Assembly: GCF_013364195.1 (NCBI RefSeq)
Contig: NZ_CP054918.1
Span: 7,243,001 to 7,307,000, forward strand
DNA length: 64,000 bases
Direction: 5' to 3'
Origin: Streptomyces sp. NA04227
GTDB taxonomy: Bacteria > Actinomycetota > Actinomycetes > Streptomycetales > Streptomycetaceae
Below, piece after piece: positions 1 to 37,688 of this stretch. The stretch's first letter is position 1, and every line of letters starts with the position of its first letter. A program made the position numbers and the translations under genes. Below the pieces are notes generated by a model. That model made no database searches. It had not been told where the DNA came from and was given only the letters and a program-made list of their open reading frames with translations.

Positions 1-2
1 AC

Positions 3-4028
<4,026 letters not shown>

Positions 4029-4159
4029 ACAACGACGACACCCACGTCCGGCATCAGGTCCGGCATCCCGTCCGCCGCGCGGACGCGATGAGAGACATCC
4101 GACGGAAAGACACTTGAGAACACGGCCGCCGCAAGCGGCCGAACGGGGGAACCAAGGCG

Positions 4160-27952
<23,793 letters not shown>

Positions 27953-28014
27953 CCGAGGACCGGCACCAGCGAACCGAGCGAACCACCCCCGAAGCGGACA
28001 GAGACCGGAAGAAA

Positions 28015-29478
28015 ATGAACACGAACCACACGAGTGGAGACGAGTCACCGATGGACAACTCCCAGGCGGGCCGGGAAGCGCGCTGCCCCGTCGACCACGG
28101 CAAGGCGGTCACGCCGACCTCCGTGTCCGCGACCACGCTGCCGGGGCCGAAGCAGCACGCGGTGCGCCAGCTCTTCAAGTACTGGACGAATCCGCAGGCG
28201 TTCATCGAGGGCTGCCGCAAGGAGTACGGCCCCCGCTTCCAGCTCAGCATCCGGCTCCCTCCCCGGCCGGTGTACGTGCTGACCACGTCCGAGGACGTCA
28301 AGGCCATGTTCACCGCGCCCGCCGATGTGCTGCACACCGGCAACGGCTCGGCCACCATCGAGAAGTACACCGGCCAGTCCGGTCTGGCCTGGCTCGACGA
28401 GGACGCCCACAAGGCCCGCCGCAAGGCCATGATGCCCAGCTACCACGGCGCCGCCCTGGAGCGGATCACGGCCGCCATCGGCGAGACCGTCAAGACCGAT
28501 GTCGCGCTCTGGCCGCGCAACACCTCGGTCCAACTGCACTCCCACATACACGGCTTCACGATGAACGTGATCCGTGAGGTGCTCTACGGTCCCAAGGGCC
28601 CCACGTGCTGGCAGGAACTGCACGGTCTCCTCCTGGAGATGATGCGGTTCAACAACGGCCCGGTCTCGCCGATGCTGCTGCACAAGATGTCGCCGCGGAT
28701 GATCAAGATCCTGCGTGCGATCAAGCCGCTGGGCCTGGAACGCTTCCTCCAGCTGCGCGACCGGGTCGACACGCTGGTCTACGAGAGCATCGAGGAGCAC
28801 CGCGCCTCCGGCTACCGGGGCGACGACCTGCTCTCGGAACTCCTGGAGATGACCCACCCGGACGGCACGCCGCTGACCGACAGCGAGATCCGCGACGAGC
28901 TGTCGACGATCTTCCTGGCCGGCACCGAGACCACCGCGGCGGCCATCGCCTGGGCCTTCGTCTATCTGGCCCGCGACAAGCGCGTCACCGACAAGCTGCG
29001 CGCGGAGATGGCCGAAGGCGAAGACACCTACCTGACCGCGGTGGTGCACGAGGTCCTGCGGCTGCGTCCGTCGATTCCGCAGATCATCGTCCGCGAGGTC
29101 AAGAAGCCGATCGAGATCGGCGGCGTGCGCTACGAGCCGGGCCAGCACCTGTGGGCCAGCGCCTTCCTGCTCAACCGCGACCCCAAGCTCTACGAGAACC
29201 CGGAAGAGTTCCGGCCCGAGCGTTTCCTCAACGTCAAGCCCGGCGTGTACTCGTGGATTCCGTTCGGCGGCGGACGCATCCGCTGCATCGGCGACCGGAT
29301 CGCCCTGCAGGAGATGAAGGCCGTGATCCGCGAGGTCCTCAGCCAGTGCGATCTGGTCGTGGCCGAGCCGGAGCCCGAGCGTGCGCGCAGCCGGATCGTG
29401 GTGAACGTGCCCTCCGACTTCGCCCGGATGGAACTGCGCAACCGCGTCCCCAGCCCGGCACAGGAGGTGCACGCTTGA
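28015..29478 (+). CDS. Cytochrome P450, probable polyketide tailoring oxidase
   Basis: A 487-residue P450 that should hydroxylate or epoxidise the polyketide using an external ferredoxin and reductase, neither of which is encoded nearby. The I-helix oxygen-activation motif AGTETT is at about 302-307, the K-helix ExxR (EVLR) at about 346-349, and the haem loop FGGGRIRCIG has its Cys ligand at about 424. It is longer than the usual 400-residue Streptomyces P450s and has a Pro-rich LPGP entry near residue 42, resembling the longer BM3/CYP110-like soluble P450s. It starts 62 bp after the PKS stop. Two starts are possible: ATG 28015, 3 nt after GGAAG, or ATG 28051, 10 nt after GGAGA. It is probably co-transcribed with the PKS and overlaps the following hydrolase by 4 bp. 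The substrate is not known. Confidence 0.93.
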   Translation: MNTNHTSGDESPMDNSQAGREARCPVDHGKAVTPTSVSATTLPGPKQHAVRQLFKYWTNPQAFIEGCRKEYGPRFQLSIRLPPRPVYVLTTSEDVKAMFTAPADVLHTGNGSATIEKYTGQSGLAWLDEDAHKARRKAMMPSYHGAALERITAAIGETVKTDVALWPRNTSVQLHSHIHGFTMNVIREVLYGPKGPTCWQELHGLLLEMMRFNNGPVSPMLLHKMSPRMIKILRAIKPLGLERFLQLRDRVDTLVYESIEEHRASGYRGDDLLSELLEMTHPDGTPLTDSEIRDELSTIFLAGTETTAAAIAWAFVYLARDKRVTDKLRAEMAEGEDTYLTAVVHEVLRLRPSIPQIIVREVKKPIEIGGVRYEPGQHLWASAFLLNRDPKLYENPEEFRPERFLNVKPGVYSWIPFGGGRIRCIGDRIALQEMKAVIREVLSQCDLVVAEPEPERARSRIVVNVPSDFARMELRNRVPSPAQEVHA

Positions 29479-30194
29479 GCGCCCTGTTGATGCCCCTCAT
29501 CGCGGTCCAGGGACTGTGGGTGCGGGCCACCACCGAGCGGCTGCCGGAGGCCCAGGGTCCCTGCGAAGGGACCGTGGGGGAGGACACCTCCGGTACGCCG
29601 ATGCGGGTCGCCGTGCTCGGTGAGTCGACCGCCGCCGGGTGCGGCGCCGACTCCCACGACGAGGGCTTCCCCGGCAGCCTCGCCCGCGCGCTGTCCACGC
29701 AGCACGACTGCCCCGTCGGCTGGGAGGTGGTCGGCCAGCACGGCGCCACCGCCCGCCGTGTCCGCCACCGGCTGCTCCCGCAGCTCGGTGAGGGATTCGA
29801 CCTGGCGGTGCTGCTCGCGGGAGCCAACGACGTCCTCAACCGGCGCACTCCCGAGGAGTGGGGCGAGGATCTCGCGGCGATCGTCGACGACCTGGCGAAG
29901 CGGTCGACGTCCGTGGTCGTGGTCGGAACCCCGCCGTTCGCGGACTTCCCGTCACTGCCCTCGGCGCTCGCCCGGTTCTGCGCCAAGGGCGCGGCCGGTA
30001 TCGACCGGGCCTCCCAGCGGGTCTGTGCCGAGCGCCCGCGGGTGACCTGGATGGGGTCGACCGACATCATGACGATCACCCCGGACTTCTTCGCGCGGGA
30101 CGGCTTCCACCCCTCGGCGCACGGGTACGGCCGCTGGGCCCAGGCCGTGGTCGACCACCTGGGCTCCGACCAGTCCGACCAGCCCGCGCGGTGA
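29475..30194 (+). CDS. SGNH/GDSL-family hydrolase in the PKS operon
   Basis: A 239-residue SGNH hydrolase. The blocks are visible: LGESTAAG with the nucleophile Ser at about 51 (GES rather than the common GDS), the GAND block with Asn at about 118, and DGFHP with Asp209 and His212. I chose TTG 29475 because a perfect AGGAGG lies at 29462-29467, 7 nt upstream, and the TTGA overlap with the P450 stop indicates translational coupling. The alternative ATG 29490 would sit 22 nt from that site. The first 18 residues are hydrophobic but there is no clear cleavable signal, so it may act in the cytoplasm. Its position between P450 and exporter suggests it hydrolyses an ester or transfers an acyl group on the polyketide, or removes a protecting group. 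This role is inferred. Confidence 0.88.
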   Translation: MSALLMPLIAVQGLWVRATTERLPEAQGPCEGTVGEDTSGTPMRVAVLGESTAAGCGADSHDEGFPGSLARALSTQHDCPVGWEVVGQHGATARRVRHRLLPQLGEGFDLAVLLAGANDVLNRRTPEEWGEDLAAIVDDLAKRSTSVVVVGTPPFADFPSLPSALARFCAKGAAGIDRASQRVCAERPRVTWMGSTDIMTITPDFFARDGFHPSAHGYGRWAQAVVDHLGSDQSDQPAR

Positions 30195-30222
30195 TCACCG
30201 TGACCGAGAGGAAATCGGCAGC

Positions 30223-31647
30223 ATGACGGCACCCTTGAGCGAGACGAGGGCCCGGCGGGGATGGAGTATCGCCGTCGTCCTCATCGGCGTCTTCGTCTCC
30301 TCGCTGGACCTGTTCATCGTCAACATCGCGTTTCCCGACCTGGCGCAGGCGTTCCCGTCCTCCACCCTGAGCGACCTGTCCTGGGTGCTCAGCGCGTACG
30401 CGATCACCTTCGCCGCGCTGCTGGCACCGGCCGGTCGCTGGGCGGACAGGTCCGGCCGCAAACGTGCCTACCTGGCGGGGCTCGTGCTGTTCACGCTGGC
30501 GTCCGCCGCCTGTGCGGTGGCCCCGTCGCTGGGCGCGCTCGTGGCCGCGCGTGCGCTCCAGGCCGTCGGCGGCGGTCTGATGCTGCCGAGTTCCCTCGGT
30601 CTGCTGCTCCCGTTGTTCCCGCCGGAACGACGCGGCGCGGCGATCGGTCTGTGGTCGGCGATGGGCGGCGCGGCCGCCGCCCTCGGCCCGCCGGTCGGCG
30701 GCCTGCTCGTGCAGGCGGGCTGGGAGTGGGTGTTCCTGGTCAACCTGCCCATCGGCGTGGTCACCGTCTTCGTCGGTGTGTGGGCGCTCGACGAGGTCCG
30801 CGAGGAGTCCGGCACGTCCCCCGACGTCCTGGGCGCACTGGCCCTCGCGGTGACGGTCGCCGCGCTCGTAGCGGCGACCGTGCAGGGCGAGGACTGGGGC
30901 TGGACCAGCGGCCGCGTACTGGGCCTGGCCGCGCTCGGCGCGGTCGGCATCGTCTTCAGTGCGATACGGGCGGTGCGCCACCCCGCCCCGGTCATCGAAC
31001 CGGCCCTCCTGCGCATCCGCGCCGTCCTGTTGGCCAACATCGCCACCATGCTGTTCTTCGCCGGTTTCGGCGCCATGATCCTCGGCTCGGTGCTGTTCCT
31101 CACCGAGGTCTGGGACCACTCGGTGCTGCGCGCCGGGCTGGAGATCGCCCCGGGTCCGCTGATGGCGGCGGTCTGCGCGGTACCCGGCGGTCTGCTGGCC
31201 ACCAAGTACGGCAATTACCTGGTCGGTTTCGTCGGCAGCCTGTTCTTCGCGGCGGGCGGCGTCCTGTGGGCGACCGCCACTGCGACCGACGCCGCCTATG
31301 TGACCACCTTCCTGCCCGCCGGGATCATCGCGGGAATCGGTTCCGGTCTCGCTCTTCCCGCCCTGTCCGGAGCAGCCACCCTCCCGCTGCCCCCCGAGCG
31401 TTTCGCGACCGGCACCGCCATGGTCTCCATGTGCCGCCAGATCGGTCTGGCGCTGGGAGCGGCGGTCGTTGCCGCGGTCATGGGTGCCCGTCCCGACCTG
31501 GGTTCGTTCCACGCGGCCTGGTTCTTCATGGCGGCCTGCGGCCTGACCGGCGGCCTGGCCCTGCTCGCGATCCGGGACAAGGGCACCACCGGCCCCGCCC
31601 CGGCCACCCCCAAACGGCGCAAGGCGCAACACGCCCGCCGTCGTTGA
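30223..31647 (+). CDS. MFS transporter, DHA2 (EmrB/QacA-like) drug efflux pump
   Basis: A 474-residue proton-coupled exporter of the DHA2 group, with about 14 hydrophobic segments. The first helix carries the SLDLFIVNIAFP signature (motif D-like) and the loop after helix 2 carries GRWADRSGRKR (motif A). It ends in a basic tail (PKRRKAQHARRR). The ATG follows GAGAGG, and the gene begins 28 bp after the hydrolase stop, so it is the last gene of the PKS-P450-hydrolase-MFS run. It most likely exports the polyketide and contributes self-resistance. Strong hairpins follow immediately. Confidence 0.93.
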   Translation: MTAPLSETRARRGWSIAVVLIGVFVSSLDLFIVNIAFPDLAQAFPSSTLSDLSWVLSAYAITFAALLAPAGRWADRSGRKRAYLAGLVLFTLASAACAVAPSLGALVAARALQAVGGGLMLPSSLGLLLPLFPPERRGAAIGLWSAMGGAAAALGPPVGGLLVQAGWEWVFLVNLPIGVVTVFVGVWALDEVREESGTSPDVLGALALAVTVAALVAATVQGEDWGWTSGRVLGLAALGAVGIVFSAIRAVRHPAPVIEPALLRIRAVLLANIATMLFFAGFGAMILGSVLFLTEVWDHSVLRAGLEIAPGPLMAAVCAVPGGLLATKYGNYLVGFVGSLFFAAGGVLWATATATDAAYVTTFLPAGIIAGIGSGLALPALSGAATLPLPPERFATGTAMVSMCRQIGLALGAAVVAAVMGARPDLGSFHAAWFFMAACGLTGGLALLAIRDKGTTGPAPATPKRRKAQHARRR

Positions 31648-31662
31648 CCGGTCCCGGCGGTC

Positions 31663-31766
31663 CCGCACCCCCCGGTGCGGTCACCGGCCGGTTCCGGCAG
31701 TCCCCGCACCCCCCGGTGCGGGGACTGCTAACTTCCGGCGGCCGCCGGGGAGTTCGCACTCCCCGG
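31663..31766. terminator. Cluster of three hairpins between convergent genes
   Basis: Three stem-loops lie between the MFS stop and the photolyase stop. CCGCACC/GGTGCGG is at 31663-31680. A 14-bp perfect stem (GCAGTCCCCGCACC paired with its complement around a CCCC loop) is at 31697-31728. CCGGGGAGT/ACTCCCCGG is at 31745-31766. The first two share the same core and loop, as if duplicated. They can terminate transcription from both sides, and they mark the probable right edge of the PKS transcription unit. Confidence 0.8.
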
Positions 31767-31777
31767 CCGCCGCTCGT

Positions 31778-33160
31778 TCAGTCCCGGCCGCGCGCGTGCT
31801 TGAAGCGTGCGAGGCCGTCGGCGAGGTCGATCAGCGGGGCCGGATAGTCGAGCGCGGCCCGCAGGTCGTCCGGCAGCCGCCACGGCTCGTGCACCTTCTG
31901 CCCCGCCACGTCCGCGAGTTCGGGAACCCAGCGTCGTACGTACTCGCCTCGCGGGTCGTAACGCCTGCCCTGCAGCACGGGGTTGAGGACGCGGTGCGGA
32001 CGGGTGTCGGTCCCGGTCCCGGCGACCCACTGCCAGTTGAGCTGGTTGTTGGCGATGTCGCCGTCCACCAAGAGCTCCAGGAAGTGCCGGGCGCCGATCC
32101 GCCAGTCCACGTACAGCGTCTTGGTCAAAAAGCTCGCCGCGAGCAGCCGCGCCCGGTTGTGCATCCAGCCCTCCCGGCGGAGCTGGCGCATGGCGGCGTC
32201 GACGACCGGATAGCCGGTACGGCCCTCCCGCCACGCGGCGATGTCCTCGGCCGCGTCGTCCTCGGTCCGCCAACGGTCGTGCCGGGTGCGGTAGTTGTCC
32301 CAGGACGTCGCGGGCCGGGCCGCCAGCACCTGGTGGTGGAAGTCGCGCCAGCACAGTTGGCGTACGAAGGCGTCGGCGCCCGGTCCACCACCGGCCCGGG
32401 CCCGATGGACGAGGTCGACCGCGGACACGGCGCCGAAGTGGAGATAGGGCGACAGCCGCGAGGTCGCGTCGCCCGCGAGATCGTCGTGCCCCTCCTCGTA
32501 GTGGGACAGGCCGGTGCGGGACCGGACCCACCGCGCGAAGAGGTCACGTCCCGCCGTCTCGCCTCCGGCGGGGAGATCCGGCGAGACTCCCGCCAACTTC
32601 TTGCGGCCACTGGGCAGTGCCTCGCCGCGCACCGCACCGGGGACGCGTACGCGGCGCGGGGCCGGGAGGGGCACCCGCTGACTCTCCTGCGACCAGCGCC
32701 GGAAGTACGGGGTGAACACGGCGTAGTGGTCGGACCCGGCCGGTGTCACCGCACCCGGGGCGACCGCGGTGACCACGGCATCGTGCACCCTCAACTCCAC
32801 ACCCTGCTCGGCGAGTTCGGCCCGTAGCCGCTCCTCCCGGCGCCGTGCGTATCCGCTGACTCCCGCCGCCAGGTGCACCTCGACGGCCCCGCACTCCGCC
32901 GCGACCGCACAGACCTCCCGTACGACCGGACCCTCCCGCACCACGAGCCGTCCGCCGCGATCCCGCAGGGAGGCGTCCAGATCGGCCAGGCAGTCGGCGA
33001 GGAAGGCGCACCGGTTGGGCGCGTCGAAGCCCGCCGCGTGGACCGCGGGATCACGGACGAACAGCGGCACCACCTCGTCCGCCGCCGCCAGCGCGGCCCG
33101 CAGCGGCGGATGGTCGTGCAGACGCAGATCCGAGGTGAACAGGACGACCGCGACGGTCAT
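31778..33160 (-). CDS. phr: Deoxyribodipyrimidine (CPD) photolyase
   Basis: A 460-residue light-dependent DNA repair flavoprotein that splits cyclobutane pyrimidine dimers. The N-terminal antenna domain starts VVLFTSDLRLHDHP. The FAD domain has GLSHYEEGHDDL, RLSPYLHFGAVS, the QLCWRDFHHQ strand, MRQLRREGWMHNRARLLAAS, and LLVDGDIANNQLNWQWVAGT followed by the P-rich loop. The FNP found in many homologues is LNP here. I chose ATG 33160 because AGGAG lies 8 nt upstream and the conserved antenna strand begins at residue 3; the frame extends further upstream but without family sequence. It stands alone, convergent with the PKS operon. Which antenna chromophore it binds cannot be told. Confidence 0.94.
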   Translation of the reverse strand: MTVAVVLFTSDLRLHDHPPLRAALAAADEVVPLFVRDPAVHAAGFDAPNRCAFLADCLADLDASLRDRGGRLVVREGPVVREVCAVAAECGAVEVHLAAGVSGYARRREERLRAELAEQGVELRVHDAVVTAVAPGAVTPAGSDHYAVFTPYFRRWSQESQRVPLPAPRRVRVPGAVRGEALPSGRKKLAGVSPDLPAGGETAGRDLFARWVRSRTGLSHYEEGHDDLAGDATSRLSPYLHFGAVSAVDLVHRARAGGGPGADAFVRQLCWRDFHHQVLAARPATSWDNYRTRHDRWRTEDDAAEDIAAWREGRTGYPVVDAAMRQLRREGWMHNRARLLAASFLTKTLYVDWRIGARHFLELLVDGDIANNQLNWQWVAGTGTDTRPHRVLNPVLQGRRYDPRGEYVRRWVPELADVAGQKVHEPWRLPDDLRAALDYPAPLIDLADGLARFKHARGRD

Positions 33161-33307
33161 GGCGCCACTCCTGGTGGGTGCGGTGCGGGGGGATGAGCGG
33201 GTGGGGCGAGGGCGTGTGGGGGACATGAACGTCAACGAATACACGGTGACGGGGTCGCGGGCGTGGAGGCGCCCAGGGAACGGGCGGAGAGGTCCCGGCA
33301 GTTGTGA

Positions 33308-33338
33308 CATGCCCCTGGGCGCTACCATGCGGGGCATG
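33308..33338. promoter_or_regulatory. Inverted repeat in the photolyase/acetyltransferase divergent region
   Basis: The 307-bp region 33161-33467 has no gene. It contains an 8-bp perfect inverted repeat, CATGCCCC and GGGGCATG, separated by 15 nt. A TTGTGA (33302) and a TACCAT (33323) resemble -35 and -10 boxes, but the 15-nt spacing is short. It may be a promoter or operator for the acetyltransferase; evidence is weak. Confidence 0.35.
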
Positions 33339-33467
33339 GAGTGCTTTGCCGCTTGGCGTACGCGTCACTGAGGGCCGGCTCACCGCCGATCCTTCGGCCG
33401 GGAGCGGGCCGACCGATGCCCCTGTTCCGACCGGGTATCAAGCCCTCAGCCCGAAAGGCACACTTCC

Positions 33468-33950
33468 ATGCGCATTCGCGCGTTCAGCCAGCACGACCTG
33501 GCGCCGCTCACCGAACTGACCATCGAGACGTTCCGGCCGTTCTACGAGGACTCCTTCCGCCCCTTGGTGGGCGAGGTCGTCTTCTCCAACCAGCACGGCA
33601 ACTGGCGCGAGGAATACCGCGAGCAGGTCGCGGAGCTCCACGCACCCGAGCGGCACACCTACGTCGCGGTCGCCGAGGCCGAAGACGGCATCGCGGGTTA
33701 CGTGGCGTGGAGCGTCGACCCGGCTCGCCGCAACGGCAGTGTCACGCTCCTCTCCGTTTCGGCCAGACACCGCCGACACCACCTGGGCACCGCCCTGTGC
33801 GAGCACGCCTTCGAAAGGATGCGAGCACTCGGAGCCGAGGTAGTCGAGATCGGTACCGGAGGAGACCCGTTCCACGCACCCGCCAGAGCGCTGTACGAGA
33901 GCCTCGGGTGCACCCCGCTCCCCGTCACCGTCTACTACCGGCAGCTCTGA
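33468..33950 (+). CDS. GNAT-family N-acetyltransferase
   Basis: A 160-residue single-domain acetyltransferase that would move an acetyl group from acetyl-CoA to an amine. The acetyl-CoA pyrophosphate loop is seen in VSARHRRHHLGTALCEHAFE (motif A, R/QxxGxG-like), followed by the ALYESLGC segment typical of motif B. The ATG follows a GAAAGG-type site. Its substrate (protein N-terminus, antibiotic or metabolite) cannot be deduced. It is convergent with the ABC-F gene and shares a terminator with it. Confidence 0.87.
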   Translation: MRIRAFSQHDLAPLTELTIETFRPFYEDSFRPLVGEVVFSNQHGNWREEYREQVAELHAPERHTYVAVAEAEDGIAGYVAWSVDPARRNGSVTLLSVSARHRRHHLGTALCEHAFERMRALGAEVVEIGTGGDPFHAPARALYESLGCTPLPVTVYYRQL

Positions 33951-34056
33951 GCCGAGCGGTGTCCGGGGCCGCGAGGGAGTCCAAGGAGTAGTTGCAGCAA
34001 GGTAGTTGAGCTGCGGCGGTAGGAGTGCGGTACCTGTTGCCCCGCCACCCGCGCAG

Positions 34057-34090
34057 GTGGTCCGGCCGGGGATGACCCCGACCGGACCAC
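34057..34090. terminator. Bidirectional terminator between acetyltransferase and ABC-F genes
   Basis: A 9-bp perfect stem (GTGGTCCGG/CCGGACCAC) continues after one mismatch into a 5-bp CGGGG/CCCCG stem closed by an ATGA loop. It sits between two convergent stop codons and 14 bp from the ABC-F stop. Confidence 0.8.
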
Positions 34091-34104
34091 TCCTCACCCC
34101 CGGC

Positions 34105-35751
<1,647 letters not shown>

Positions 35752-35848
35752 ATGACTTTCCCTGAGTGTGCGTGGGTCTACGGGTGGCGGAAACGGCGGC
35801 AGTGGCCGTGGCCCGGACTCAGCGGAAGTAGTAGTACGAGAAAGTCAT
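35752..35848 (-). promoter_or_regulatory. Putative translational attenuator of the ABC-F gene
   Basis: In the mRNA, the first three leader codons (ATGACTTTC, 35848-35840) are perfectly complementary to GAAAGTCAT (35760-35752), which abuts the ABC-F start codon and overlaps its AGGGAAAG ribosome binding site. The 9-bp pair would close a loop of about 79 nt and hide the start. A ribosome held on the leader would cover the first strand and free the second. A small CGGC/GCCG hairpin with a CACT loop lies inside the loop. A short palindrome AGACG-ATG-CGTCT (35864-35876) lies just upstream of the leader. Confidence 0.65.
35819..35848 (-). CDS. Leader peptide MTFSYYYFR upstream of the ABC-F gene
   Basis: A 9-codon ORF, ATG at 35848 and TGA ending at 35819, encodes MTFSYYYFR. 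A GGTGG-like ribosome binding site precedes it closely. Three consecutive Tyr flanked by Phe residues, followed by Arg, give a bulky aromatic peptide of the kind that can stall a drug-bound ribosome. Leader peptides with such a role are established for ermC and for ABC-F genes such as msrD and vmlR. The present peptide is inferred to act the same way from its position, composition and complementarity to the downstream start region. Confidence 0.7.
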   Translation of the reverse strand: MTFSYYYFR

Positions 35849-36015
35849 GACGCCACCATAGCAAGACGATGCGTCTCGTCTCACCCTGATTTCCGAAGAA
35901 CCTGGTGAGGCGCGTCGCCTTGTGTGTGGTGAGGGGGTGGCTGTGCACGTCCCCGGCGGTGGCCGGTCGGCGGCAGGGCTGCGGCCGGGGACGGTTCACC
36001 GCCGGGTCGGTGCGG

Positions 36016-37623
36016 TCAGCGCAGTGGGTCGAGGACCGCGCCGGGGTTGAGGATTCCCGCCGGGTCGAGGGTCGCCTTGCCCGCGCGCAGGGCGGCGGCG
36101 AAGAGGTCGGGGCGCTGCCGGTCGTACCAGGGCCGGTGGTCGCGCCCCACCGCGTGGTGATGGGTGATGGTGGCCCCGCTCGCGAGCAGTGCCTCGGAGA
36201 CCGCCGCCTTGATCTCGTCCCACTGCTCGACGGTCTTGCCCCACTCGCCGGCCGCGTAGATGCCGAAGTACGGCGCCGGGCCGTCCGGGTAGACATGGGT
36301 GAACCGGCAGGTCACCACCCCCCTGGCGCCGACCTGGCGCAGGGCATCGCGGGCGGCGTCGTCGACGGCCGCGCGCAGGGTGTCGAAGCGGTCCCAGGTG
36401 CAGGCGGTCTCGAAGGTCTCCACGATCATGCCCTGGGCCGCCAGCACGTCCCGCTGGTAGGGCATGCGGACGAAGGCGGAGCGCCAGGTGTCGGCCGCAC
36501 CGGTACGCGCCGCCTGTTCCGCGCTGTCGGTGTAGCGGGGCGGCTCGGGCAGCGTGCCGCCGTGGTCGCGGCACAGTTCGAGCGCGCGGTCCATCCGGGC
36601 CGTGACGGGGTGATCGGCCGATTCGAAGCCCAGTACCAGGACGGCGGTCGGGGAGCCCGCGTTGATCAGGGCCTCCATCGGGTCCAGGAGACGGCAGTTG
36701 GCCGGGTCCAGCCCGGACTGCGACAGCGCGCGCACCGCCCGGACACCCGCGTCGTGGTCCGCGAACGCCACCGAGGCGCCCGCCCGCCACCGCGGCCGGT
36801 CCTGGAGGCGGACCCAGGCCTGGGTGATGACGCCGAGCGACCCCTCGGAGCCGAGGAACATCCGGTCGGGCGACGGGCCCGCGCCCGAGCCCGGGAGCCT
36901 GCGGGTCTCCAAGGTGCCGGACGGTGTGACGACGCGCAGCGACTCGGTGAGGTCGTCGATATGGGTCAGGCGCGTGGCGAAATGGCCCCCGGCCCGGGTC
37001 GCGAGCCAGCCGCCGAGGCTGGAGAACTCGAAGGACTGGGGGAAGAAGCGCAGCGTGTAGCCCCTGGGCCGCAACTGCTCCTCCAGGTGCGGGCCGAGGA
37101 CCCCGGCCTGGACGAGCGCGGCCCGGCTGGTCGGGTCGACCTCCAGGACCCGGTTCATCGCGGTGAGGTCGAGACTGACCACGCCCGCGTACGCGCCGCC
37201 CACCCGTGGCTCGACGCCGCCCACCACCGAAGAGCCGCCGCCGAACGGGACGACAGCGATGTTCGCCTCGGTGCACCAGTCCAGTACGTGGACGACCTGC
37301 GCCTCGGACGTCGGGCGTGCGACCAGATCGGGCACGTGGGGCAGTTTGCCGAGAAGTGCGCGTACGACATCGCGGAAGGCCTGCCCGTGACTGTGCGCGA
37401 GCCGGTCACGTACGTCCTCGGAGAGAATCGGTGCCAGGGCCGACGGCGCCGCGACCCTGCTCGCACCCACACCGAACGCCTCGATGGGCGGAGCCTCGTG
37501 CACGGTCGGGTCGGCGCACGGCAGCAACTGCGCGGTGCGCCGGGTGAGTTCGTCGCGCTCGGCGCCGGTCACCGCGTCCTCGACGTTTCCCCATCCCCAC
37601 CACGAGCGTGTCTTGCCGCTCAT
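36016..37623 (-). CDS. FAD-binding oxidase, alkyldihydroxyacetonephosphate synthase-like
   Basis: A 535-residue flavoprotein of the PP-loop (VAO/GlcD) family. The FAD domain shows VPFGGGSSVVGGV for pyrophosphate binding and the FFPQSFEFSSLGGWLATRAG and GSEGSLGVITQ segments. The C-terminal ITHHHAVGRDHRPWY with its His triplet is characteristic of alkylglycerone-phosphate synthase homologues. In eukaryotes that enzyme swaps an acyl for an alkyl group on DHAP in ether lipid synthesis. Actinobacterial homologues are poorly understood and may be oxidases of other hydroxy or lipid substrates. It is divergent from the TetR gene with 65 bp between starts and is probably its target. Confidence 0.88.
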   Translation of the reverse strand: MSGKTRSWWGWGNVEDAVTGAERDELTRRTAQLLPCADPTVHEAPPIEAFGVGASRVAAPSALAPILSEDVRDRLAHSHGQAFRDVVRALLGKLPHVPDLVARPTSEAQVVHVLDWCTEANIAVVPFGGGSSVVGGVEPRVGGAYAGVVSLDLTAMNRVLEVDPTSRAALVQAGVLGPHLEEQLRPRGYTLRFFPQSFEFSSLGGWLATRAGGHFATRLTHIDDLTESLRVVTPSGTLETRRLPGSGAGPSPDRMFLGSEGSLGVITQAWVRLQDRPRWRAGASVAFADHDAGVRAVRALSQSGLDPANCRLLDPMEALINAGSPTAVLVLGFESADHPVTARMDRALELCRDHGGTLPEPPRYTDSAEQAARTGAADTWRSAFVRMPYQRDVLAAQGMIVETFETACTWDRFDTLRAAVDDAARDALRQVGARGVVTCRFTHVYPDGPAPYFGIYAAGEWGKTVEQWDEIKAAVSEALLASGATITHHHAVGRDHRPWYDRQRPDLFAAALRAGKATLDPAGILNPGAVLDPLR

Positions 37624-37648
37624 CGCCGCACCACCTATCTGAACGTGG

Positions 37649-37659
37649 GGTAAGTTACC
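37649..37659. promoter_or_regulatory. Palindrome GGTAA-G-TTACC in the TetR/oxidase divergent region
   Basis: An 11-bp perfect palindrome with a one-base centre lies 25 bp from the oxidase start and 29 bp from the TetR start. Its place in a 65-bp divergent promoter region makes it the best candidate operator for the TetR protein. This assignment is inferred. Confidence 0.5.
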
Positions 37660-37688
37660 TGGCGGTCAGATTGGCATAGGGTGGCGCC

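Noticed and set aside
33336..33371. An 11-codon ORF (MECFAAWRTRH) upstream of the acetyltransferase that might be another leader peptide
   Set aside because: It has no convincing ribosome binding site and no complementarity to the downstream start was seen; one chance ORF of this size is expected.
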